Positions 39,381 through 47,888 of a DNA stretch of 64,000 nt are shown here, one piece after another; positions within the stretch are counted from its first letter, which is position 1, and each line of letters begins with the position of its first letter. Under the pieces are notes generated by a model, which ran no database searches, was not told the DNA's origin, and worked only from the letters and a program-made list of their open reading frames with translations. The position numbers and the translations under genes were made by a program. Origin of the DNA: UMGS1840 sp045661305 (GTDB lineage Bacteria; Bacillota; Clostridia; UMGS1840). The stretch spans positions 1 to 64,000 of the forward strand of contig JAZRFJ010000028.1 of NCBI GenBank assembly GCA_045661305.1, written 5' to 3'.

Positions 39381-41774
39381 TTAAAGAATATTTTCATCAA
39401 CCTTCTGGGCAAATCTTACTGCCTCCATAGCATCTTTAGCATAAAAATCAGCATCTATTTTCATAGCATAGTCTTTGGTAAGCACAGCTCCTCCCACAAC
39501 TATTTTACATAAAGGAGCATTTTTTCTTAAAATTTTTATTGTCTCCTCCATTGATACAACAGTAGTCGTCATAAGTGCGCTAAGACCGACAACAGATGCT
39601 TTTCTCTCTATAACCGTTTCTACTATTTTTTCAGGCGGAACATCTTTTCCCAAGTCAATTACATCAAAGTTATAGTTTTCGAGTAATACTTTTACAATAT
39701 TTTTTCCTATATCGTGAATATCACCTTTTACAGTCGCAATAACAAAAGTACATTTTTTTGTTTTTTCAGTATCCTGTGTTGTATCACAATTTTTCATATG
39801 TGCTTTTATTACATCAAAAGCTTCTTTTGCTGCCTCAGCACTCATAAGAAGCTGAGGTAAAAACACCTTGTTTTCTTCAAAGCCTTTTCCAACCTCATTA
39901 AGTGCAGGGATAATGTCGGAATCTATTATTTCAAGCGGTTTCTTTTCTTCCAAAAGCTCTTTTGAAATCTGTGATGCCTTATCACGAAGACCCTTTTTTA
40001 TACTTTCAAAAAGGGTAAGTTTTTCTTCGGAAACATTAGCTGTAACAGGCTTATTTTCCGAGAAATAGCTTATATAATTACTGCAATTTTCATCTAAATT
40101 ATTAAGTGCACAAAAACTGTAATAAACCTTTAGCATATCCTCGGAATATGGATTCATTATAGCACAGGAAAGTCCATTTTGAAGTGCAAGAGCAAAAAAT
40201 GTTGATGTAAGTGCCTCACGCGCGGGCATACCAAAAGAGATATTTGATACACCGAGGCTTGTTTTCATATCAAGTCTTTCTTTTATGAGCCTTATTGCAT
40301 CTAAAGTAACTATTGCAGATGAGCTGTCAGCACTAACTGCCATCGCAAGCGGATCAAAAATTATATCCTTTTTCTTTATTCCGTATTTAAGTGCAGTTTC
40401 ATAGATATTTTTTGCAATTTCAAATCGTCCATCTGCGTTTTTTGGAATAGAATTTTCGCAAAGAGTAAGTGCAACCACTACCCCACCATATTTTTTCACA
40501 AGCGGAAAAATCTTCTCCATGCTTTCCTTTTTTCCGTTTACCGAGTTTACCATAGGCTTACCATTATAAGCTCTCATTGCTCTTTCCATAGCCTCGCAGT
40601 TTCCTGTATCAATCTGAATCGGAAGATTTATAACTGCCTGAAGCTCTTTTACAGCATTCTCAAGCATATCCTTTTCATCAATTTCGGGAAGTCCGACATT
40701 GACATCTAAAATATCAACATTCTTTTCTTGTTGCTTTATTCCCTCCGACAAAATATAGTTCATGTCATTTGCAATCAAAGCTTCTTTAAACTTCTTCTTT
40801 CCTGTTGGGTTAATTCTTTCACCGATTAGAACAGGTTTTTTATCAAAAATAACTGCATGGGTATAGGAAGAAACCATTGTAAAGTCTTTTTCTTCGGGGA
40901 TTTTTGGTATAACTTCAGAAACTTCCTTTTTCATTTTTTCAATATGGAGAGGCGTAGTTCCGCAACAGCCTCCAAGTATTGTTGCACCCAATTTTGCAAT
41001 TTCTTTCATTTCTTTTGCAAAATCTTCAACTGAAATATCAAAAACAGTTTTTCCGTCCTCAAGTCTTGGAAGTCCTGCATTAGGATTTACCATAACAGGA
41101 ATTGATGAGTATTTCACAAGCTCTTTTACTGTGTTTTTCATCTTATCAGGTCCTAAGCTGCAGTTAAGACCGAGTGCCGAAACCCCAAGTCCTTCAAGAA
41201 GTGTAACCATTGCTACGGGATTTGCACCTGTCATAAGCTTCATACTCTCATCATAAACATTCGTTACAAAAACAGGCAAATCGCAAGTTTCTTTCGCCGC
41301 TAAAACTGCAGCCTTCGTTTCATAGCTGTCATTCATCGTTTCAATAAGAATTAAATCGACACCGCACTCACACGCAAAAGAGATGCTTTTTTTAAATACA
41401 TCTATTGCGTCTTCAAATTCAAAATCACCGTACGGCTTTAGCAGTTTTCCTGTCGGGCCTACATCAAAAGCAATATGGATTTCACGGTCACAAAATTCCG
41501 AAACGGCTGTTTTGGCGTTATTTATTGCCTCTTTTATAACAGCTTTTAAAACACTTTCCTCCATTTTAAGAACATTTGCTCCGAAAGTGTTTGTTGTTAT
41601 AACATCTGCACCGCTTTTTATATATTCTTTATGTATATCTATAATAATTTCTTTGTGAGTTATATTCCACATTTCAGGAAGCTCTTCACTTGTAAGTCCG
41701 TGTGATTGCAGAATTGTGCCCATTCCGCCGTCAAAAAACACAAAACCTTTTTTAATTTTATCCGTTATTTTCAT
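39381..41774 (-). CDS. metH: Cobalamin-dependent methionine synthase, core modules
   Basis: A 797-residue enzyme that transfers methyl from 5-methyltetrahydrofolate to homocysteine. The homocysteine domain (about 1-290) has zinc ligands Cys205, Cys270 and Cys271; the pterin-binding domain runs from about 315 to 565 (PVLIGERINPTGKKKFKEAL); the B12 cap and B12 domain follow, with the axial His687 in VKGDIHDIG. The C-terminal AdoMet-binding reactivation domain of long MetH is missing and is encoded by the overlapping upstream gene. No cobalamin or SAM riboswitch is seen upstream. Confidence 0.96.
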   Translation of the reverse strand: MKITDKIKKGFVFFDGGMGTILQSHGLTSEELPEMWNITHKEIIIDIHKEYIKSGADVITTNTFGANVLKMEESVLKAVIKEAINNAKTAVSEFCDREIHIAFDVGPTGKLLKPYGDFEFEDAIDVFKKSISFACECGVDLILIETMNDSYETKAAVLAAKETCDLPVFVTNVYDESMKLMTGANPVAMVTLLEGLGVSALGLNCSLGPDKMKNTVKELVKYSSIPVMVNPNAGLPRLEDGKTVFDISVEDFAKEMKEIAKLGATILGGCCGTTPLHIEKMKKEVSEVIPKIPEEKDFTMVSSYTHAVIFDKKPVLIGERINPTGKKKFKEALIANDMNYILSEGIKQQEKNVDILDVNVGLPEIDEKDMLENAVKELQAVINLPIQIDTGNCEAMERAMRAYNGKPMVNSVNGKKESMEKIFPLVKKYGGVVVALTLCENSIPKNADGRFEIAKNIYETALKYGIKKKDIIFDPLAMAVSADSSSAIVTLDAIRLIKERLDMKTSLGVSNISFGMPAREALTSTFFALALQNGLSCAIMNPYSEDMLKVYYSFCALNNLDENCSNYISYFSENKPVTANVSEEKLTLFESIKKGLRDKASQISKELLEEKKPLEIIDSDIIPALNEVGKGFEENKVFLPQLLMSAEAAKEAFDVIKAHMKNCDTTQDTEKTKKCTFVIATVKGDIHDIGKNIVKVLLENYNFDVIDLGKDVPPEKIVETVIERKASVVGLSALMTTTVVSMEETIKILRKNAPLCKIVVGGAVLTKDYAMKIDADFYAKDAMEAVRFAQKVDENIL

Positions 41775-42465
41775 TTTCTTTTATTCCTTTCCTGAAATTA
41801 CAGCTGTAGTTTTTGCAAGACAAACATTTATTATTACACTTTTCTTGTTTACTTTGGGGATTTTTGCTTAATCCGATGATTGCACAAACAGATTTTGAAG
41901 GCATCATCATAAAGCTTTCGTTAAGATATACTCCTGTATTTTTAGGAGCATCAAGATATGAAAAAATTTCTTTCTGGCATTTTAAATCGAGGTCTTCATA
42001 CCCAGGGCTAAAGCGGGAAGTCAAAAAATAGTCTTTTGCCTGCTCCCCTATTATATCACACAAATAGTCGCAATAGCTTTCTATATATGACGCACCTGCA
42101 GAATTTACACCTAAAGCATAGGACATTGAGGAAACGCTGTGTTTTTTTACTAGCATATCAATTCCGTTTCCGATTGTAGCAACCATAAAAACAACATAAC
42201 TTGAGTTTTTCAAATGCTTAGCCAAAGCTTTTGAAGAAAATGTAAAAAAACCAAAATCAACCGTGTTCTCTGTTATATTTTCAATTTTTACATACCGCCA
42301 CACAGCCGAGTTTTTCAAAACAGTTTTAACTTCGTTTTTCGCATTTTCGGCAAGCTTTATCATTGAATTATCATTACTGTCTTTACACCCCATATATCGT
42401 AATATTTCACTTAGTTGAGTATCAATATTATTATCTGAATTTTTAAAAATGTTTTTTAAATCCAA
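41758..42465 (-). CDS. Stand-alone methionine synthase reactivation-domain protein
   Basis: A 235-residue protein resembling the AdoMet-binding reactivation domain of MetH, which re-methylates oxidised cob(II)alamin. The MSYALGVNSAGASYIESYCDYL and SRFSPGYEDLDLKCQ stretches fit that family. The C-terminus has a four-cysteine cluster (CNNKCLSCKNYSC) that may bind an iron-sulfur cluster or zinc. I chose the TTG at 42465 because it has an AGAGGTG site 7 nt away; an upstream ATG would add 16 residues and no ribosome site. Its 3' end overlaps metH by 17 nt, which ties the two together. Confidence 0.88.
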   Translation of the reverse strand: MDLKNIFKNSDNNIDTQLSEILRYMGCKDSNDNSMIKLAENAKNEVKTVLKNSAVWRYVKIENITENTVDFGFFTFSSKALAKHLKNSSYVVFMVATIGNGIDMLVKKHSVSSMSYALGVNSAGASYIESYCDYLCDIIGEQAKDYFLTSRFSPGYEDLDLKCQKEIFSYLDAPKNTGVYLNESFMMMPSKSVCAIIGLSKNPQSKQEKCNNKCLSCKNYSCNFRKGIKENENNG

Positions 42466-42529
42466 GAAAATGCACCTCTTTACTACTTTAGCACAATATA
42501 ACCAAAATATCAAGTGTTTTTTAACAAAA

Positions 42530-42555
42530 AAGGATTGCGAAAACTCGCAATCCTT
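42530..42555 (-). terminator. Terminator of the zinc-ribbon gene
   Basis: A perfect 11-bp stem (AAGGATTGCGA/TCGCAATCCTT) with a 4-nt loop; on the minus strand it is followed by TTTTTTG. It separates the 42575 gene from the methionine synthase pair. Confidence 0.88.
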
Positions 42556-42574
42556 CGGCTTTTTTAAATTAAGA

Positions 42575-42844
42575 TTAACCTTCGTTGTTCATTTTTTCAA
42601 AGCATGCACTGCAATAAACAGGTTTGTCATCTCTTGGAATAAATGGAACCTTAGCTTCTCCGCCACAGCTAGCACATACAGCTGTATGAAGTTCTCTTTT
42701 TGCATTTTTTCTTGCAGTTCTGCAATCTTTACATCTCTGTGGCTCGTTTTCAAAGCCTTTCTCAGCGTAAAATTCCTGTTCTCCTGCTGTGAATACAAAT
42801 TCGTTTCCGCATTCTTTACATGTTAATGTTTTGTCCTGATACAT
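42575..42844 (-). CDS. Zinc-ribbon domain protein
   Basis: An 89-residue protein with CKEC/CKDC (positions about 9-12 and 38-41) and CASC/CSAC (about 57-60 and 78-81) pairs. The first unit (LTCKECGNEFVFTAGEQEFYAEKGFENEPQRCKDCR) is the probable zinc-ribbon domain common in Firmicutes; the second is the CxxC module often fused to it. Function unknown, probably nucleic-acid or protein binding. ATG with an AGGAGAC site, 31 nt downstream of the sigma factor gene. Confidence 0.9.
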   Translation of the reverse strand: MYQDKTLTCKECGNEFVFTAGEQEFYAEKGFENEPQRCKDCRTARKNAKRELHTAVCASCGGEAKVPFIPRDDKPVYCSACFEKMNNEG

Positions 42845-42875
42845 TTTTTTGTCTCCTTAGGTTTTTAAAAATTAT

Positions 42876-43436
42876 TTATAGCATTTTTTTAATTTTTGCC
42901 TTTATCCTCTGAATAGCATTATCAACAGCTTTTGGTTCTTTTTCCATAGCTGAAGCTATTTCCTTATAGGTCATTCCGGAATTAATTAGACACAAAACAC
43001 TATATTCAAAGGAACTAAGCTCATTTTTCAGATTAAGTAAAAAATTTTCAAAGTTTTCATTATCAATATACTGTTCTTCAGGACCAAAACACAAAATAGG
43101 AATTACATTCCCGTTTTCGTCTTCAATCGGCTGATACTCATTAAGCGGAATGTGCTTTTTCCGCAATGAATTTTTGATGGCTGTTTTAATTCTTAAAACT
43201 ATGCAGTTTTTTGAAAAAATGATAAAATCAGTTCCACGCGAAATGTCGTAACTTTCTATCGCATGAAAAAGTCCTATCATTCCCTCTTGAATGATATCTT
43301 CTCTATCAGAGCCGGCAAGAAAATATTTAAGTGCAAGCGAACGGATAAACGGTTTAAATTCATCATAGATGATTTTCAGGGCATCTTCATCAAATGCCTT
43401 TGCTTTTAAAATAATTTCTCCGTCGATACTTTCCAC
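42876..43436 (-). CDS. SigH-like RNA polymerase sigma factor
   Basis: A 186-residue sigma-70-family protein. Region 2 has YFLAGSDREDIIQEGMIGLFHAIESYD, nearly the SigH (Spo0H) version; region 4 has LSSFEYSVLCLINSGMTYKEIASAMEKEPKAVDNAIQRIKAKI. It is about 30 residues shorter than Bacillus SigH and lies away from the usual secE-nusG context, so it may be SigH itself or a paralogue. The start is a GTG with a GGAGG site. It shares an intergenic region with the topoisomerase pair. Confidence 0.85.
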   Translation of the reverse strand: MESIDGEIILKAKAFDEDALKIIYDEFKPFIRSLALKYFLAGSDREDIIQEGMIGLFHAIESYDISRGTDFIIFSKNCIVLRIKTAIKNSLRKKHIPLNEYQPIEDENGNVIPILCFGPEEQYIDNENFENFLLNLKNELSSFEYSVLCLINSGMTYKEIASAMEKEPKAVDNAIQRIKAKIKKML

Positions 43437-43467
43437 CAGATATTTCCTCCCGAAATGCTATAAGACT

Positions 43468-43495
43468 ATTATACAACTTTTTTTTGATTTGTCAA
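43468..43495 (-). promoter_or_regulatory. Promoter of the SigH-like gene
   Basis: Minus strand: TTGACA (43490-43495), 16-nt spacer, TATAAT (43468-43473). A close match to the vegetative consensus. Confidence 0.8.
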
Positions 43496-43526
43496 CACTT
43501 TTTCGTTAATTACTATTATTTTTTCA

Positions 43527-43542
43527 GCGACACAACTCGACA
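43527..43542 (-). promoter_or_regulatory. Tandem Spo0A-box-like pair
   Basis: On the minus strand TGTCGAG (43536-43542) and TGTCGC (43527-43532) are repeats 10 bp apart, 32 bp upstream of the SigH-like gene's -35 box. The 14-nt GTCGARTTGTGTCG stretch is shared with 22861-22876. Spo0A binding is plausible for a sporulation sigma gene but unproven. Confidence 0.4.
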
Positions 43543-43609
43543 ATATGTCTGTTTTGCACAAAAAGAAATATGTTTTTTCAGCAAATAAAATAGCACTTCA
43601 AATTTTTCC

Positions 43610-43638
43610 TTGCAAAATAATTTTTTTTGTGTTATAAT
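43610..43638 (+). promoter_or_regulatory. Promoter of the topoisomerase pair
   Basis: TTGCAA (43610-43615), 17-nt spacer, TATAAT (43633-43638), 43 nt before the TTG start. Confidence 0.75.
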
Positions 43639-43680
43639 ATAATAGTATGTTTATATAAACTTTTACAAGAGGTGAGATTT

Positions 43681-45663
43681 TTGGAAAATAAAGAAGCTTA
43701 TGGACAAGATAGTATTTCAAAATTAAAGGATGAAGAGCGAGTTAGACTAAGACCCGCAGTTATTTTCGGCTCAGACGGTCTTGAGGGATGTCAGCACGCT
43801 GTTTTTGAAATACTTTCAAACTCAATAGACGAAGCTAGAGAGGGTTACGGAAAGAAAATTGAAGTAACAAGATACAGTGACCTCTCTGTTGAGGTTGTCG
43901 ACCATGGACGCGGTATACCTCTTGATTATAATACAAAAGAAGATACTTATAACTGGATGCTTGTTTTCTGCGAGCTTTATGCAGGCGGAAAATATAACAA
44001 CCAGGATGGAGAAAACTATGAGTACAGCTTGGGACTTAACGGTCTTGGTGCATGTGCAACACAGTATGCGAGTGAATATATGGATGTTGAGGTTGTAAGA
44101 GACGGATATCTCTACAAGCTCCATTTTGAAAAGGGAAAAAATATCGGCGGTCTTTCAAAAGAGCCTACCTTAGAGAAGAAAACAGGCACAAAAATAAGAT
44201 GGAGACCTGACCTTGATGTTTTTACAGAAATCGAAATCCCTGCGGAATATTATATAAATACACTTAAAAAGCAAGCGGTTGTAAACGAGGGAATTACATT
44301 TATTTTTAAAGACCAGAAGGATGACGGAAAATTCCAGGAATACAGCTTTGTATATAAAAACGGTATCACTGACTATGTAAATGAGTTGAAAGGCGAAAAA
44401 GCATTTACAGATGTTCATACAATAAGTGCTGAAAGAGTAGGCCGTGACAGAAGTGATAAGCCTGAATACAAAGTGAAAATGAATTTTGCTTTTTGTTTTT
44501 CAAATGAAGTAAATGTTTTGGAATACTACCATAACTCAAGCTTTTTGGAGCATGGCGGTTCACCTGATAAGGCTGTAAAAAATGCCTTTGTTTACGCAAT
44601 TGACAGCTATATAAAACAACTTAACAAATATAATAAAAACGAGAATAAAATCACCTATAACGATGTTTTTGACAGCTTAATTCTCGTTTCTAATTCATTT
44701 TCAACTATAACCTCCTACGAAAACCAGACTAAAAAGGCTATAACAAACAAATTCATTCAGGAGGCAATGACAGACTTCTTAAAACAGAAGCTTGAGACCT
44801 ATTTTATTGAAAACAAGGCTGAGGCGGACAAGATTGCAGAACAGATACTTGTAAACAAAAGAAGTCGTGAGCAAGCCGAAAAAGCGAAAGTAAACATCAA
44901 GAAAAAGCTTTCGGGAAATATTGATATCACAAACAGAGTACAAAAATTTGTTGACTGCCGTACAAAAGACATAAAAAGACGCGAACTGTACATTGTTGAG
45001 GGTGATTCTGCTCTTGGCTCATGTAAACAGGGGCGTGATGCAGAATTTCAGGCAATCATGCCAATACGAGGAAAAATTCTAAACTGCTTAAAAGCAGGCT
45101 ATGACAAAATTTTTAATTCCGAGATTATAACTGACCTTATCCGTGTGCTTGGATGCGGAGTTGAACTGAAGCTGAAAAACCAAAAGGATATGACAGCCTT
45201 TGACCTTGCAAAATTAAAATGGGACAAGGTTATAATATGTACCGATGCCGATGTCGACGGCTTTCAGATAAGAACACTTGTTCTTACAATGCTTTATATA
45301 CTTACTCCTACACTTATCGACATAGGAAAAATATATATTGCAGAATCACCGCTTTTTGAGATCAATACAAAAAACGAAACCTTTTTTGCTTATGACGAAA
45401 GAGAAAAGGTTGAAATTATTTCAAAGCTCGGAAACGAAAAATATACCATTCAGCGTTCAAAAGGTCTTGGTGAAAACCAGCCTGACATGATGTGGCAGAC
45501 AACTATGAACCCCGAAACAAGACGGCTTATAAAGGTTATGCCTGAGGACGCAATTAAAACAAAAGATATTTTCGACCTTCTTTTAGGAGATAACCTGCAA
45601 GGAAGAAAAGACTATATACAGACAAACGGAAAAATGTACTACGAATTTCTTGATTTGAGCTGA
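43681..45663 (+). CDS. Diverged type IIA topoisomerase B subunit (GyrB/ParE family)
   Basis: A 660-residue ATPase subunit. The GHKL ATP site includes Glu43 and Asn47 in VFEILSNSIDEA and a modified GLNGLGACATQYAS loop. The TOPRIM domain has IVEGDSALGSCKQGRDAEFQAIMPIRGKILN and TDADVDG. The normally near-invariant RKRPGMYIG is replaced by RLRPAVIFGSDGLEG, so this is neither classical GyrB nor ParE. The start is a TTG at 43681 after AAGAGGTGAG; longer starts would add 18 residues with no site. It pairs with the A subunit 41 nt downstream. Confidence 0.92.
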   Translation: MENKEAYGQDSISKLKDEERVRLRPAVIFGSDGLEGCQHAVFEILSNSIDEAREGYGKKIEVTRYSDLSVEVVDHGRGIPLDYNTKEDTYNWMLVFCELYAGGKYNNQDGENYEYSLGLNGLGACATQYASEYMDVEVVRDGYLYKLHFEKGKNIGGLSKEPTLEKKTGTKIRWRPDLDVFTEIEIPAEYYINTLKKQAVVNEGITFIFKDQKDDGKFQEYSFVYKNGITDYVNELKGEKAFTDVHTISAERVGRDRSDKPEYKVKMNFAFCFSNEVNVLEYYHNSSFLEHGGSPDKAVKNAFVYAIDSYIKQLNKYNKNENKITYNDVFDSLILVSNSFSTITSYENQTKKAITNKFIQEAMTDFLKQKLETYFIENKAEADKIAEQILVNKRSREQAEKAKVNIKKKLSGNIDITNRVQKFVDCRTKDIKRRELYIVEGDSALGSCKQGRDAEFQAIMPIRGKILNCLKAGYDKIFNSEIITDLIRVLGCGVELKLKNQKDMTAFDLAKLKWDKVIICTDADVDGFQIRTLVLTMLYILTPTLIDIGKIYIAESPLFEINTKNETFFAYDEREKVEIISKLGNEKYTIQRSKGLGENQPDMMWQTTMNPETRRLIKVMPEDAIKTKDIFDLLLGDNLQGRKDYIQTNGKMYYEFLDLS

Positions 45664-45704
45664 TGCCCCCAAAATTTTAAATTAACAAGAAAGGTATATT
45701 ATAT

Positions 45705-47873
45705 ATGAATTTTACACAGCAACATATAACTGACACTCTTATGACAAACTATATGCCATATGCAATGAGTGTTATTATTTCAAGAGCAATTCCTGAAATT
45801 GACGGTCTTAAGCCATCCCACCGAAAGCTTCTTTATACTATGTATAAAATGGGGCTTTTAAATTCAGCTAAAACAAAGTCTGCAAATGTTGTCGGACAGA
45901 CAATGAAATTAAATCCGCACGGTGACCAGGCAATATACGAAACACTTGTGCGTCTTACTACGGGAAACGAGTCACTTCTTCACCCGTATATCGACTCAAA
46001 AGGAAATTTCGGTAAGGTTTATTCAAGAGATATGGCATATGCCGCATCCCGTTACACAGAAGTAAAGCTTGAGGGTATTGCAAACGAATTATTCCGTGAC
46101 ATTGGAAGTGACACAGTTGACTTTATTGATAACTACGACGGCACAATGAAAGAGCCTGCACTCTTTCCTGTTACATTTCCTACTATCTTAACAGGCTCAA
46201 ATCAGGGTATTGCTGTTGGTATGGCATCAAATATCTGCTCCTTTAATTTAAGGGAGGTTTGTGATGCTACAATTGCCTACTTAAAAGACGAGGACTGCGA
46301 TATTTTTGAACATATAATCGCACCTGATTTTCCAACGGGCGGTATTGTAATTGCTAACAAAGAGGAATTAAAAGAAATCCTTGCAACAGGAAGAGGAAGC
46401 TTTAAAATCAGGTCAAAATATAAATATGACAAAAAAGAAAATCTTATTGAAGTATATGAAATTCCTTATTCGACAACAACAGAAGCAATAATGGACAAGA
46501 TTATTGAGCTTGTAAAAGCGGGAAAATTAAAGGAAATTTCCGATGTAAGAGACGAAACTGACAGAAACGGACTAAAACTCACAATCGACCTGAAAAAAGG
46601 TACTGACCCTGATAATCTTATGCTTAAATTATTTAAGCTTACACCTCTTCAGGACAGCTTTGGCTGTAACTTCAATATTATTATTGATAAAGAGCCTGAT
46701 GTTTACGGAGTTGGCGGAATAATTGCACAGTGGAGCAAATTCCGTATTAACTGTGTAAAAAGAAGACTTACCTATCAGATAAACAAGAAAAAAGACAGAC
46801 TTCATCTTCTTGAAGGTCTTAAAAAAATACTTCTTGATATAGATAAAGCTATTTCAATAATCCGTGAAACAGAGGACGACGCGTTTGTTGTTCCAAACCT
46901 CATGAAAGGATTTTCAATTGACGAAATTCAGGCAGAATTTATTGCAGAAATAAAATTGCGTAATCTTAATAAGAAATATATTCTTGATAAAATCGCAGAT
47001 GTTGACAAATTAAAAAGCGAAATTTCGGAAATGGAAGCTTGTCTTAAAAGCGAAAAAGGTGTTAAAAACATAATCATTGAAGAGCTTGAAAATGTTAAAG
47101 AAAAATACGGCAAGGACAGAAAAACAGATTATATTGACGAGGCTGACGCCGAGCATTTTGACGATAATTTAAAAATCGAAGACTATAACCTCAAGCTTTT
47201 TATAACAAAACAGCACTATATCAAAAAAATCCCACTTGTTTCGCTTCGTGCAGGCGGTGAGCATAAGCTTAAAGAGGACGATAAGGTTTCCTATGAAATA
47301 GACGAAACAAACTTAGGCGAAATCCTTGTATTTACAAATCAGTTTAACGCATATAAGCAAAAGCTTCACTTAATTCCTGACGCAAAGCTTTCAACCTACG
47401 GTGAATATCTGCCGTCACTTTTGGAAATGGAAAAGGACGAAAAGCCTGTTAATGTATTTACAACAAAGGATTATAAGGCATTTTTCCTGTTTGTATTTGA
47501 AAATGGTAAAGTAGCAAAAGTACCTTTAAGCTCATATCAGACAAAAACTAACAGAAAGCGTCTTATAAAAGCATATTCAAACGCATCTCCTGTTGTAAGA
47601 ATATTCAAGCTTGAAGAAGACTGTGACATTGCACTCTTCTCAGATAAAGAAAAGGTACTGATATTTAACACCTCTCTTGTAAGCTTAAAAACAACAAAAG
47701 ATACCATAGGAGTTCAGGCTATGAGGCTTACAAGGGCAAAAATAAAGCGTGCGGCACTTCTTAATGAAACAAAAATCAAAGAGCCTGAATTTTATTATGC
47801 AAAATCAATTCCACTTAGCGGTTGCACACTTCGTCCTGAAGAAAAAGGCTTCAGACAGCTTAAGCTATACTAA
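45705..47873 (+). CDS. Diverged type IIA topoisomerase A subunit (GyrA/ParC family)
   Basis: A 722-residue DNA cleavage subunit. The winged helix has EIDGLKPSHRKLLYTMYKMG; the active-site pair is Arg116-Tyr117 (AYAASRYTEVKLEGIA). TGSNQGIAVGMASNICSFNL and the coiled coil are as expected. The C-terminal domain (about 510-722) is shorter than that of GyrA and I see no GyrA box. The pair is expected to pass DNA duplexes in relaxation or decatenation. It follows the B subunit and is 15 nt before the MATE gene. Confidence 0.92.
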   Translation: MNFTQQHITDTLMTNYMPYAMSVIISRAIPEIDGLKPSHRKLLYTMYKMGLLNSAKTKSANVVGQTMKLNPHGDQAIYETLVRLTTGNESLLHPYIDSKGNFGKVYSRDMAYAASRYTEVKLEGIANELFRDIGSDTVDFIDNYDGTMKEPALFPVTFPTILTGSNQGIAVGMASNICSFNLREVCDATIAYLKDEDCDIFEHIIAPDFPTGGIVIANKEELKEILATGRGSFKIRSKYKYDKKENLIEVYEIPYSTTTEAIMDKIIELVKAGKLKEISDVRDETDRNGLKLTIDLKKGTDPDNLMLKLFKLTPLQDSFGCNFNIIIDKEPDVYGVGGIIAQWSKFRINCVKRRLTYQINKKKDRLHLLEGLKKILLDIDKAISIIRETEDDAFVVPNLMKGFSIDEIQAEFIAEIKLRNLNKKYILDKIADVDKLKSEISEMEACLKSEKGVKNIIIEELENVKEKYGKDRKTDYIDEADAEHFDDNLKIEDYNLKLFITKQHYIKKIPLVSLRAGGEHKLKEDDKVSYEIDETNLGEILVFTNQFNAYKQKLHLIPDAKLSTYGEYLPSLLEMEKDEKPVNVFTTKDYKAFFLFVFENGKVAKVPLSSYQTKTNRKRLIKAYSNASPVVRIFKLEEDCDIALFSDKEKVLIFNTSLVSLKTTKDTIGVQAMRLTRAKIKRAALLNETKIKEPEFYYAKSIPLSGCTLRPEEKGFRQLKLY

Positions 47874-47888
47874 AAACAGGAGGCTTTT

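Noticed and set aside
42466..42574. SAM or cobalamin riboswitch upstream of the methionine synthase pair
   Set aside because: Only about 110 nt separate it from the next gene's stop, most of it a terminator, with none of the conserved riboswitch motifs.
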